Source: Alphaproteobacteria bacterium (GTDB taxonomy: Bacteria; Pseudomonadota; Alphaproteobacteria; JAQWUY01). From it: 41,827 nt of DNA. Shown piece after piece: positions 1 to 8,158 of this stretch. Position numbers and translations under genes: made by a program. The stretch covers positions 1 to 41,827 of the forward strand of contig JAQWUY010000024.1 in assembly GCA_029250225.1 (NCBI GenBank). Direction: 5' to 3'. Each line of letters starts with the position of its first letter. Positions within the stretch are counted from its first letter, which is position 1. Below the pieces are notes generated by a model. That model had not been told where the DNA came from. It was given only the letters and a program-made list of their open reading frames with translations, and did no database searches.

Positions 1-11
1 AGTAGTTGGGG

Positions 12-605
12 TTATTCTTTTCTATCGTCATTTAGCATATGTTTAATGCCACTTCGCAAATAGTTTTGCCCTGTTACGATAGTAAATATTGCTGAAACCC
101 AAAGCAAGAAAACGCCTATATCGCCTGATGGTATATATTTAGGCGAAGCTTCCGAACCGATAATTAAAAAACCAAGTGAGAATAATTGAAATACTGTTTT
201 CCACTTTGCTAATGATGAAACAGGAACAGAAATTTTTATTTCTGCTAAGTATTCTCGTAATCCTGAAACAGTTATTTCTCTTAGTACAATAATAATCCCA
301 GCAAAAGCATTAAAAGCAGATAGTCCACCCATTTGATCGCCCATAATAATTAAAACAATGATAATTGTTGCAACTAATAATTTATCTGCTATCGGGTCAA
401 GAAAACGCCCCAGAGCAGAAGATTGCCCAGTTTTACGAGCAATATAGCCATCAAAGAAATCTGTTAGTCCAGCAAAGCAATATAACGATAGAGCAATCCA
501 TCTAGATAAATCTGTGTTGATTAATAAAAATAATGCAACTAGGGGAATAATTACAATTCTAATAACTGTTAAATAGTTGGGTGATATATGTTCTAACTTA
601 ATCAT
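12..605 (-). CDS. pgsA: CDP-diacylglycerol-glycerol-3-phosphate 3-phosphatidyltransferase
   Basis: Makes phosphatidylglycerol phosphate from CDP-diacylglycerol and glycerol 3-phosphate in the inner membrane, the committed step to phosphatidylglycerol and cardiolipin. The 197-residue protein has the full CDP-alcohol phosphotransferase signature: D49, D52-G53, A56-R57, G66, D70 and D74 with the expected spacing, and several hydrophobic helices around it. The ATG is preceded by an AGAGGAAG ribosome site about 6 nt away. It lies 71 bp downstream of uvrC on the same strand, and uvrC-pgsA is a common alphaproteobacterial pair. Its length is normal for the family. Phosphatidylserine synthase belongs to the same superfamily, but the size and the uvrC neighbour favour PgsA. 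Confidence 0.93.
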   Translation of the reverse strand: MIKLEHISPNYLTVIRIVIIPLVALFLLINTDLSRWIALSLYCFAGLTDFFDGYIARKTGQSSALGRFLDPIADKLLVATIIIVLIIMGDQMGGLSAFNAFAGIIIVLREITVSGLREYLAEIKISVPVSSLAKWKTVFQLFSLGFLIIGSEASPKYIPSGDIGVFLLWVSAIFTIVTGQNYLRSGIKHMLNDDRKE

Positions 606-676
606 TACTTCCTCTTACTATCAATATAATATATTTTACAATATTTTATAAGTATTTATTTATAAAAAATAAAATA

Positions 677-2512
677 TTAATTATTAAAGTGATTATAAAT
701 TATTTCAGCAGTCTTTCTATTAATTCCCTCTACTTGCATCAAATCCTTTATTCCAGCCCCTGAAATTACAGAAGTTGAACCGAAATATCGCAACAAAGCA
801 TTGCGCTTTACTTTGCCGATTCCAGCAATTTCATCAAGTGGTGATTTTATTAATTCTTTACTACGGCGTTTACGGTGTGCAGTAATTGCAAATCGGTGTG
901 CCTCGTCCCTTATTCGCTCCATAAAATAGTGTAAAGAGCTTGAAACTGGAATATCGGCGGTTCCGGATTTAGTGTAAAAGATTTCGCTTCCATCATTTCG
1001 TTTTTCACCTTTGGCAATAGAAACTATGTTTAAATCAAGACTTAATTCATTTAATACAGATAGTGCTGTATTTAATTGCCCCTTACCGCCATCAACGACG
1101 ATTAAGTCTGGCAAGATTGATTTTTCTTTTATTGCACGATTAAACCTGCGATTAAAAACCTCGCGCATCATTGCATAATCATCACCGGCAATACCTAGAT
1201 TATCTTTTCTTGTCATTTTAGTTTTTATATTCCAACTGCGATAGGATTTTCTATCAAAACCATCTGTTGATACAACTATCATTGCTCCGACTGGGTTTTT
1301 TCCTTGTATATGGCTATTGTCATAAACCTCTATTCGCTTTGGTATTTCTTCTAATTTCAAGACTTGTTTTAGTTGTTTCAATCCTTCGGTATGATTTAAA
1401 ATCGATGATTTATGACGAGAAAGTGCGGATTTTGCATTATCGTAGGCGATATTCATAACGGTAAATCCAAATCCGGCCTTTGGAATAGATATTTTTGTAT
1501 TATATATCTTTTGTAATAATTCTAGGTCTTCAATTTTATCGGATATATATATTTTCTTTACCGGTGATTTGTCTTGATAGAATTGTGGGATAAATTCATT
1601 TAATAACTCTGCTTCGTTTTCCGCCTCAGTCTTTGGAAAAAACAAGGCTGAACCACTAGTTTTTGAATTGCGATAAAACATAACTTGAATACAATAAACA
1701 GAACCGCTTTTACAAACAGCGAATATATCAGCATCGCCAATACCATTGATATGCACACCTTGTGATATTTTTAAATTATTCAAAGATTCTATTCTATTTT
1801 TATAAACCTGTGCTAATTCATAATTTTCATTATTACTTTCACAAATCATTTTATTATTTAATCTGTTTAATAATTCATTATCTCGCCCTGATAAGAACGC
1901 CACAACTTCATTAATATATGAATCCAAATCATCAGTAAGTTTTCCCTCGTCAGGTGCGAATGTACGGAAGAATTGGTGTTTTAATACAGGTAAATATCTT
2001 TGTTTAAAAGATGATTTTTTATTGTTTTTACTTTTATCGCTAAGTTTAAAAACATTGTCTAACATAGCAATTGTATCATTTACTGATTTTGTTGAGGTAA
2101 AGGGTCCGAAATACCTATTGCCTTTTTTGTGTAATCCACGATGTTTTTTTATACAAGGGGAGCCGTCTTGATCAAAAGATATTTCAATTTCTGGATAAGA
2201 TTTATCATCTCTTAACAAAATATTATAATACGGTTTTAATGATTTAATTAAATCAGATTCAAGTAATAATGCTTGGCTTTCAGATGGAGTTTCAACAATT
2301 TCCATTTTATCAGTACGAGCAATCATTCGTTTGATACGGATTGGCTGTTTATCAAATTGAGTATAATTTGTAATTCTTTTTTTGAGATTTTTTGCTTTGC
2401 CTACATATAAAACAGTATCGTTTTTATCAATCATACGATATACACCTGCTTTACCAGAAACAGATTTAACCATATCGCTAATTACTTTTAACCCGTGTTT
2501 TATATCGCTCAT
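677..2512 (-). CDS. uvrC: UvrABC system protein C, excision nuclease subunit
   Basis: Makes the two incisions around bulky DNA lesions in the UvrB-DNA complex. The 611 residues hold an N-terminal GIY-YIG nuclease (GVY at 23-25, YVG at 36-38), a UVR domain near 215-250 that should contact UvrB, an RNase H-like nuclease (YDNSH at 397-401, VVDGGKGQ at 472-479) and a C-terminal helix-hairpin-helix pair (about 555-611). An oddity is that the cysteine motif usual after the GIY-YIG domain is gone. The positions of three family cysteines are V176, T184 and D188, while P175, L177, Q180, R183 and P187 of the same motif remain. The gene starts 11 bp after the glutaredoxin stop and has no clear ribosome site, so coupling to the upstream genes is likely. 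Confidence 0.96.
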   Translation of the reverse strand: MSDIKHGLKVISDMVKSVSGKAGVYRMIDKNDTVLYVGKAKNLKKRITNYTQFDKQPIRIKRMIARTDKMEIVETPSESQALLLESDLIKSLKPYYNILLRDDKSYPEIEISFDQDGSPCIKKHRGLHKKGNRYFGPFTSTKSVNDTIAMLDNVFKLSDKSKNNKKSSFKQRYLPVLKHQFFRTFAPDEGKLTDDLDSYINEVVAFLSGRDNELLNRLNNKMICESNNENYELAQVYKNRIESLNNLKISQGVHINGIGDADIFAVCKSGSVYCIQVMFYRNSKTSGSALFFPKTEAENEAELLNEFIPQFYQDKSPVKKIYISDKIEDLELLQKIYNTKISIPKAGFGFTVMNIAYDNAKSALSRHKSSILNHTEGLKQLKQVLKLEEIPKRIEVYDNSHIQGKNPVGAMIVVSTDGFDRKSYRSWNIKTKMTRKDNLGIAGDDYAMMREVFNRRFNRAIKEKSILPDLIVVDGGKGQLNTALSVLNELSLDLNIVSIAKGEKRNDGSEIFYTKSGTADIPVSSSLHYFMERIRDEAHRFAITAHRKRRSKELIKSPLDEIAGIGKVKRNALLRYFGSTSVISGAGIKDLMQVEGINRKTAEIIYNHFNN

Positions 2513-2523
2513 AAAATATTAAT

Positions 2524-2760
2524 TTAAAATTCTTCTTCTGAATTAAATGCTAACCACTTTTCTAGCTCGTTATACCCACCTATATGTTCACCGTCTATTT
2601 CAATTTGTGGAACTGTTTTAGCATTCGGGAATTTTTCAAAAAATGCATCACGGCTTATATCTTCACCCATTTTAAAAATAGTAGGACTATATTTATCCAT
2701 CAATGCTTTTGCTTTAATACAATTCGGGCAATTTTCTTTTGAATATATTACTACTTTCAT
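2524..2760 (-). CDS. Glutaredoxin, likely electron donor to ribonucleotide reductase
   Basis: Small thiol-disulfide oxidoreductase of the glutaredoxin fold (78 residues). Visible features are the CPNC active site (C11, C14), the cis-proline segment TVPQI (49-53) and a glycine pair (61-62) near the glutathione site. It sits 10 bp after nrdB and 11 bp before uvrC, so it probably reduces the NrdA C-terminal cysteine pair using glutathione. That role is inferred from position. The active site is CPNC rather than the commoner CPYC, and an NrdH-type redoxin is an alternative, although the sequence reads as a glutaredoxin. Confidence 0.85.
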   Translation of the reverse strand: MKVVIYSKENCPNCIKAKALMDKYSPTIFKMGEDISRDAFFEKFPNAKTVPQIEIDGEHIGGYNELEKWLAFNSEEEF

Positions 2761-2770
2761 TTTCTATGTC

Positions 2771-3760
2771 CTAGAATTCCTCGTTAAATGATAATGAACG
2801 ATCCGTTGGGCGTTGATATTCAGTTACTCGTTTTTCAAAGAAGTTCGTAACATTTTGTACATCCAGCGCACGCATAAAATCAAATGGATTTTCTGTATTA
2901 AATACTCGTTCAAATCCAAATAAATCAGCAATTCTATCCGCAACAGCTTCGATATATTCACACATTAAATCTGCATTCATACCGATTAACCCAACAGGAA
3001 GAGCGTCTCTTACAAATTCTTTTTCAAATACAACTGCTTCTTGAACAATGTCTTCAAATTGTTGTTGTGACACATCACCAGTTATTAAATTAGGATCAAG
3101 TAATATTTTATCATCAAGTGTTCCATTATTATATTTTTTTCTTAATGTTTTAAACATTAAGGCCGAAAACGAGAAGTGCATTCCTTCATCTCTTGCAATC
3201 CAATCATTTGATAAGGATAAACCAGGTAATAATCCCCTTTTGCGGAAATAATATATTGCACAGAATGAACCAGCAAAGAATAATCCTTCTACTAAACCGA
3301 AACCAATTAAACGAACTAATAAATTTTGGTCGCCAGATAACCATTTACCAACCCATTCAGCTTTTTTATTAATACAAGGTATATTTTCAATAGCACGGAA
3401 TAATTTATCTTTTTCTTCTTGGTCATCTACATAAGTTTCAATTTGTAATGCATAAGTTTCTGCGTGAATAGATTCATTTAACATTTGCATTGAAATAAAA
3501 CATCTTGCTTCGGGCATTAAAATTTCTTTGTAAAATCTTGATGCAAGATTTTCATTAATCATTGCTTCACTATTAGCGAAAAATGCAAGTATGCGTTGAA
3601 TGAAATGTTTTTCACCGCTGTTAAGTTTTTGTAAATCTCTTATGTCATCTTGAAATGATATCTCTTCTGGCGTCCAAAATGCCTGAACATGAGTCTTATA
3701 CCTATCCCATATCTCTTGATATTGGATTGGAAATATAGAAGTACACCCTTTAGAAATCAT
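2771..3760 (-). CDS. nrdB: Class I ribonucleoside-diphosphate reductase, beta (radical) subunit
   Basis: Houses the dimetal centre and tyrosyl radical that start nucleotide reduction in NrdA. The 329-residue sequence is close in pattern to eukaryote-type R2 (for example VEGLFF, RDEGMH and the NPFDFM stretch). By alignment to remembered mouse R2, the metal ligands are E65, E96, H99, E158, E192 and H195, and the radical tyrosine is Y103. Position 65 is normally Asp in class Ia; Glu there is known from the Mn/Fe class Ic enzyme of Chlamydia, which however has Phe at the tyrosine position. The acidic-aromatic C-terminus should dock into NrdA. The start ATG follows an AGGTAGGA ribosome site. The gene lies 33 bp after nrdA. 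Confidence 0.96.
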   Translation of the reverse strand: MISKGCTSIFPIQYQEIWDRYKTHVQAFWTPEEISFQDDIRDLQKLNSGEKHFIQRILAFFANSEAMINENLASRFYKEILMPEARCFISMQMLNESIHAETYALQIETYVDDQEEKDKLFRAIENIPCINKKAEWVGKWLSGDQNLLVRLIGFGLVEGLFFAGSFCAIYYFRKRGLLPGLSLSNDWIARDEGMHFSFSALMFKTLRKKYNNGTLDDKILLDPNLITGDVSQQQFEDIVQEAVVFEKEFVRDALPVGLIGMNADLMCEYIEAVADRIADLFGFERVFNTENPFDFMRALDVQNVTNFFEKRVTEYQRPTDRSLSFNEEF

Positions 3761-3793
3761 TTTAATCCTACCTTTAAATTTTCGTTATTTAAT

Positions 3794-6481
3794 TTATGCA
3801 CTACAAGTCAAACAATCTTCTGGTTCATTGCCAATAGCTTGTACATTTTCATTTTTATCACCTGATACAGTCATTTGTACCGCCTGCACCGCAGAGCGCG
3901 AGCGTAAATAATACATACCAGTTTTTAAACCTTTTTTCCAAGAATACATATGCATTGAATTTACCATTCCGAATGTAGGTGTTGCAAGCCATAGATTCAT
4001 TGACTGTGTTTGGTCAATAAACGGAGCGCGATCAGCAGCCATATCTATCACTGTTTTTTGTGATGTTTCCCATACAGTTCGGTATACTTGTTTTATATCC
4101 TTTGGAATATTTGCGATATTTTGAACAGAACCCTCTTCCAATATAATATTATTTCGCATTTCACTTGTCCATAATTGTCGTGAAGATAATTCCTCTACTA
4201 AATATTTGTTAACCAGTAAAAACTCACCAGACAATGTTTGTCTTTTATAAATATTAGATGTTTGAACTTGGAATGTTTCCGTGTTACCCAATATAATTCC
4301 TGTTGATGCAGTCGGCATAGAGGCAGTAGTTAATGAATTACGAACCCCATACATTTTTATTTTTTCACGCAGAGAGTCCCAATTCCACATACCACTTGGT
4401 TTTTTATCCCACATATCAAATTGGAATTTTCCTTGCGAAATCGGTGAGCCTTCATAAGTTGAATACGGGCCTTTTTCCTTGGCCAATTCCATTGATGCCT
4501 CAGTCGCACCGAAATAAATAGTTTCAAAAATCTTCTTATTAATTTCTTGCGCCTTTTCACTATCATAAGGAATATTCATTTTAAAGAATACATCAGCTAG
4601 ACCTTGTATACCTAATCCTATTGGACGGTGTCTAGTATTAGAACGCTCTGTCTTTTCAGTAGGGTAATAATTAACATCAATTACTCTATCAAGATTGTAA
4701 GTAGCAATTTTTGCAACTTCATAAAGTTTTTGATAATCATAAAAACCATCTTCGCCAACAAACTTCGGTAATGCAATTGATGCTAAGTTACAAACAGCCG
4801 ATTCATTTTTATCAGAATATTCAACAATTTCAGCACAAAGATTTGATGATTTAATAACACCTATATTCTTTTGATTAGACTTTTCATTAATCGCATCCTT
4901 ATAAAGCATATAAGGTTGTCCTGTTTCAATCTGAGCCTCAATAATTTTAGACATTAATGAACGAGCTTTAATTGTTTTATAACCTCTACCTTCATTTTCA
5001 TAACTTGTATAAAGAGTGTTAAATTCTTCGCCGTAGACTTCACTAAGCCCTGGACATTTGTGTTCTGACATAAGTGTCCAATCACCGTCATCTTCAACCC
5101 TTTGCATAAACAGATCCGGAATCCATAAAGCATAAAATAAATCGCGCGCGCGGAATTCTTCGGCTCCTGTGTTTTTACGAAGCTCTAAAAATGCGTCTAT
5201 ATCAGCGTGCCAAGGTTCTAGATAAATTGCAAACGAACCCTTGCGTTTTCCGCCTCCTTGGTCAACAGATCTTGCCGTTTCGTTAAATATTTTCAAGAAA
5301 GGAATTAAACCATTTGATTTACCATTTGTTGATTTAATTGTCGAACCAGAAGAACGAATATTATGAGCGTGCAAGCCAATCCCACCAGCAGTTTTTGAAA
5401 TTAATGCCGTATCTTTTAAGGTGTTAAATATACCATCAATACTATCATCTTCCATAGCAATCAAGAAACAAGATGATAACTGTTGCATCTTTAATCCTGA
5501 ATTAAATAATGTTGGTGTTGCGTGTGTATAGTAACCTTTTGATAACATATCATATGTTTTTTTAACTTTTTTTGCATCAAATTCACCACAGCCACAAGTA
5601 AGGGCAACACGCATCCATAAACTTTGTGGACGCTCAATGTGTTTATTACCAACTTTTAATAAGTATGCTTTCATTAAAGTTGTTAAAGCAAAATAATCAA
5701 ATGTATAATCACGGTCATAATCGATTATTTTTTCTATCTCTTTAATATTATTTTTTACTTTGTTATAATATTCTTCTCGTAATAATCCATCTCTAAATAG
5801 TATCTCTGTTCCTTCGCCAAAATCAGGAGTTTCCTTGTGTAAAGCATCAGACTTAATTCGTGCCGCAACTAATGAATAATCTGGGTGTTCAACAGTTAAT
5901 GCTGCTGCTGTTTCAGCTAGATAATTATCTATTTCTTCGGTAGTAATTCCGTCATATAAACCAGCCACAGCCTTTTGAGCAACAATAATAGGATTGATTG
6001 CTAAGCCTTTTGACAAAACACTAACCCTATTGGTAATTTTATCCAACGAAACAGATTGGCGCGAACCATCTCGTTTAATAACATTCATTGAAACAATTTT
6101 ATCACCAATTTGATCTTTCAACTTTTGGCTTTTTTGACGAGATCTTTCGCGTTGATCACGATATAAAACATATGCACGGGCAACTTTATGTTCCTCAGCA
6201 CGCATAAGTGCTAATTCAACTTGATCTTGAATATCTTCGATAATTAGAGTTTTATCTTTTTTGATTCGCTTTAATAATGCATTTTCAACTGCATCTGTAA
6301 TTTTTAAAACACGGCTATCAATTTTAATTTCTTCATCCTTAGAAAAAGAAGAATCCATTTCAAATTGAGCTAAAAAAGCTTTTTTGACTGCACTATAAAT
6401 TTTTTGTTTATCAAAAGAGACTTCCGAACCTTCTCTTTTTTTAACAATTATTAACTTAGAATTATTTTTTTCTGCAACCAT
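3794..6481 (-). CDS. nrdA: Class I ribonucleoside-diphosphate reductase, alpha (catalytic) subunit
   Basis: Reduces ribonucleoside diphosphates to deoxyribonucleotides with NrdB. The protein has 895 residues, long for the family because two ATP-cone-like modules precede the barrel (about 10-115 and 131-220); these would sense ATP/dATP and set overall activity. Active-site residues are visible: C338, N547, C549, E551 and C564 (the 549/564 spacing of 15 matches mouse R1 C429/C444), the radical-transfer pair Y857-Y858, and the C-terminal shuttle cysteines C890 and C893. The ATG has a GAGGT ribosome site 7 nt upstream. It is first in the nrdA-nrdB-glutaredoxin-uvrC-pgsA run. NrdR-like sites lie upstream. 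Confidence 0.97.
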   Translation of the reverse strand: MVAEKNNSKLIIVKKREGSEVSFDKQKIYSAVKKAFLAQFEMDSSFSKDEEIKIDSRVLKITDAVENALLKRIKKDKTLIIEDIQDQVELALMRAEEHKVARAYVLYRDQRERSRQKSQKLKDQIGDKIVSMNVIKRDGSRQSVSLDKITNRVSVLSKGLAINPIIVAQKAVAGLYDGITTEEIDNYLAETAAALTVEHPDYSLVAARIKSDALHKETPDFGEGTEILFRDGLLREEYYNKVKNNIKEIEKIIDYDRDYTFDYFALTTLMKAYLLKVGNKHIERPQSLWMRVALTCGCGEFDAKKVKKTYDMLSKGYYTHATPTLFNSGLKMQQLSSCFLIAMEDDSIDGIFNTLKDTALISKTAGGIGLHAHNIRSSGSTIKSTNGKSNGLIPFLKIFNETARSVDQGGGKRKGSFAIYLEPWHADIDAFLELRKNTGAEEFRARDLFYALWIPDLFMQRVEDDGDWTLMSEHKCPGLSEVYGEEFNTLYTSYENEGRGYKTIKARSLMSKIIEAQIETGQPYMLYKDAINEKSNQKNIGVIKSSNLCAEIVEYSDKNESAVCNLASIALPKFVGEDGFYDYQKLYEVAKIATYNLDRVIDVNYYPTEKTERSNTRHRPIGLGIQGLADVFFKMNIPYDSEKAQEINKKIFETIYFGATEASMELAKEKGPYSTYEGSPISQGKFQFDMWDKKPSGMWNWDSLREKIKMYGVRNSLTTASMPTASTGIILGNTETFQVQTSNIYKRQTLSGEFLLVNKYLVEELSSRQLWTSEMRNNIILEEGSVQNIANIPKDIKQVYRTVWETSQKTVIDMAADRAPFIDQTQSMNLWLATPTFGMVNSMHMYSWKKGLKTGMYYLRSRSAVQAVQMTVSGDKNENVQAIGNEPEDCLTCSA

Positions 6482-6502
6482 ACTTTATACCTCAAAGTCG
6501 TT

Positions 6503-6508
6503 ATTATA
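6503..6508 (-). promoter_or_regulatory. Candidate -10 element of the nrdA promoter
   Basis: The minus strand reads TATAAT here, 21 bp before the nrdA start codon region. No good -35 hexamer lies at 16-18 bp, which is compatible with a regulated promoter but leaves the call uncertain in such AT-rich DNA. Confidence 0.35.
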
Positions 6509-6533
6509 TAATATTTTAACCATAATTAAATAA

Positions 6534-6549
6534 ACACAACATATAGTAG
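6534..6549 (-). promoter_or_regulatory. Candidate NrdR box upstream of nrdA
   Basis: The 16-mer ACACAACATATAGTAG matches 13 of 16 positions of the NrdR consensus as I remember it (ACACAATATATAGTGT type). It is about 53 bp upstream of the nrdA start and just upstream of a TATAAT -10 candidate (6503-6508, minus), where a repressor could block RNA polymerase. NrdR boxes normally come in pairs an integral number of helical turns apart. The inverted repeat at 6574-6591 is centred 41 bp away, about four turns, and might be a degenerate partner. Confidence 0.5.
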
Positions 6550-6573
6550 AATTTTACCCAATATCTTAAATAT

Positions 6574-6591
6574 ATATCAACATATTGATAT
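6574..6591. repeat. Short inverted repeat upstream of nrdA
   Basis: Arms ATATCAA (6574-6580) and TTGATAT (6585-6591) flank a 4-nt spacer CATA, giving a 7-bp perfect inverted repeat. Its spacing from the NrdR-like box suggests an operator, possibly the second NrdR site, but the sequence departs from the NrdR consensus. Confidence 0.4.
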
Positions 6592-6726
6592 GAATTCAAT
6601 AGTATTTTAATATTTTTTTACTATTTTTTTTGTATCTCAACGCCATCAACGGATTAAATATTTTTTATGATTTGTGACTATTTTTTAATTATTTTTTTGT
6701 ATATTATTCCCAACGTCATATATTAC

Positions 6727-6755
6727 TTGCCTTAGGAAATAATTTATCGTATTTT
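6727..6755 (+). promoter_or_regulatory. Candidate thiO promoter
   Basis: TTGCCT (6727-6732) and TATTTT (6750-6755) are 17 bp apart and about 40 bp before the thiO ATG, each matching 4 of 6 sigma-70 consensus bases. A TATAAT also occurs at 6760-6765 without a matching -35. Chance matches are frequent in this base composition. Confidence 0.3.
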
Positions 6756-6794
6756 TTAATATAATTATAAAAAAATAACAATAAAAAAATAGAC

Positions 6795-7907
6795 ATGAGA
6801 ATAAAAAAAACTGAAAAAATAATAATTGTCGGTGGTGGAATTTGTGGTCTTGCTTGCGGTTGGGAATTATTAAAATCTGGATACGATGTTGAAATATATG
6901 AAAAACATAAAATCGGTTCTGGGGCAACTAGTAAATCCGGCGGTATGTTAGCAGGTGGTATTGAAAACGAACCAAGCGAAGCAAATCTATGGGAATTAAC
7001 CAGATACAGTCAAATTCTTTGGAAAGATTACCATAAAAACCTAGAAAAAGATTCGAATACCGAAATTGATTATCAAAATCACGGCACAATGATGCTAGCA
7101 ACAACAAAAGATGATTTATCACAAATTGATTTTTTATATAACTATCAAAAAGGAATAGGTGTTGATGTAGAGTGCTTAACATCCCGACAAGTTAATAAAA
7201 TGGAGCCACACCTTAAAACAATAGGTGGAATATGGGTAAAAAATGATCATCAAGTTGATAGTATAAAACTTGCAAAAGCTCTTAAAATTTCTTTTGAAAA
7301 AATGGGTGGTAAAATATTTGAGAACAGTCCTGTAAAAAAAGTAATTCACAATAATAATAAAATATCTGGCATACAGCTAGAATCGGATAAAATTATTAAC
7401 TGTGAAAAAATACTGATGACGACGGGGATTGATACCCCAAATATATTAAATGATATTTGTAAAATTCCAATTCGACCACTTAAAGGACAAATGTTAAGCC
7501 TTGAAATGGATAACCGCCTAATTGAGCGTGTGATATGGGCGCCAAAAACTTATCTTATTCCAAAATCAGATAACACATTATTAATCGGTGCAACAGTCGA
7601 AGAACAAGGAATAGATGAAAGCATAACAGCAGGTGGCATATTGTCATTACTAGAATCAGCGTGGCGAATATTACCAGCCATAGAAGATTTGCCGATAAAA
7701 AATATGTGGGTAGGGTTTAGACCAACCGCACGAGATGATGCACCTATTCTTGGGAAACTACCTATTGAAGGATTGTACATAGCATCAGGACACCACCGTA
7801 ATGGAATCTTGCTAGCCCCTGCCACTGGTAAAATAATTTCTGATTTAATTATCAACGATAAAACACCTGAAATTATTAAAAACTTCACTATTGATAGATT
7901 TAATTAA
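6795..7907 (+). CDS. thiO: Glycine oxidase ThiO (FAD-dependent)
   Basis: Oxidises glycine to the imine (dehydroglycine) used by ThiG in making the thiazole of thiamine. The 370-residue protein has the Rossmann FAD motif G13-G14-G15-x-x-G18 with E36 at the end of strand 2 for the ribose, a DAO-family core and the C-terminal GHHRNGILLAPATG-type motif typical of ThiO. It is first in the thiO-thiS-thiG-thiE set. The chosen ATG has no recognisable Shine-Dalgarno, but it is the only start that keeps the nucleotide-binding strand intact. Other D-amino-acid-oxidase-like enzymes share the fold; the context settles the name. Confidence 0.92.
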   Translation: MRIKKTEKIIIVGGGICGLACGWELLKSGYDVEIYEKHKIGSGATSKSGGMLAGGIENEPSEANLWELTRYSQILWKDYHKNLEKDSNTEIDYQNHGTMMLATTKDDLSQIDFLYNYQKGIGVDVECLTSRQVNKMEPHLKTIGGIWVKNDHQVDSIKLAKALKISFEKMGGKIFENSPVKKVIHNNNKISGIQLESDKIINCEKILMTTGIDTPNILNDICKIPIRPLKGQMLSLEMDNRLIERVIWAPKTYLIPKSDNTLLIGATVEEQGIDESITAGGILSLLESAWRILPAIEDLPIKNMWVGFRPTARDDAPILGKLPIEGLYIASGHHRNGILLAPATGKIISDLIINDKTPEIIKNFTIDRFN

Positions 7908-7950
7908 ATCAAGTTATAATAGAATTAGTACAATAATCAAGGACATAGAA

Positions 7951-8154
7951 ATGAATATCAAAATAAATGGTGAAATAAAAAACACAGATAAAAACACATT
8001 ATGTGATATATTACTAGAAAATGGTTTTTCTGAAAGTACAAAAGCAATAGCTGTGGCATTAAATAAATCTGTCATTACAAAATCACAATGGCAAAATCAA
8101 AATGTAAAAGAAAACGATGAAATAGAAATAGTAAAACCATTTCAAGGCGGATAA
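7951..8154 (+). CDS. thiS: Sulfur carrier protein ThiS
   Basis: Ubiquitin-fold sulfur carrier; its C-terminal glycine is converted to a thiocarboxylate that gives sulfur to ThiG. The 67-residue form starting at 7951 is chosen because AAGGA lies 8 nt upstream and because it begins at the usual MNIKINGE-like first strand; an upstream in-frame start at 7891 would add 20 unrelated residues overlapping thiO. The protein ends in the required Gly-Gly, preceded by PFQ. It is 43 bp after thiO and 4 bp before thiG. The activating ThiF/MoeB enzyme is not in the window. Confidence 0.92.
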   Translation: MNIKINGEIKNTDKNTLCDILLENGFSESTKAIAVALNKSVITKSQWQNQNVKENDEIEIVKPFQGG

Positions 8155-8158
8155 AAAA

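Larger units (their letters stand above)
6482..6794. other. Divergent intergenic region between nrdA and thiO
   Basis: A 313-bp, very AT-rich region holding the outward promoters of nrdA (minus) and thiO (plus). The nrdA-proximal half contains an NrdR-like box (6534-6549) and an inverted repeat (6574-6591). The thiO-proximal half has poly-T runs and a possible promoter (6727-6755). I see no coding sequence, no RNA gene and none of the conserved blocks of a TPP riboswitch. Confidence 0.7.

Noticed and set aside
5145-5160. Run of alternating CG inside nrdA as a special DNA structure
   Set aside because: It is short and encodes the Arg-Ala-Arg stretch in the conserved nrdA frame; nothing further is needed to explain it.
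7891-7950. Upstream extension of thiS
   Set aside because: It overlaps thiO, has no ribosome site and adds residues outside the ThiS fold; the ATG at 7951 has AAGGA.
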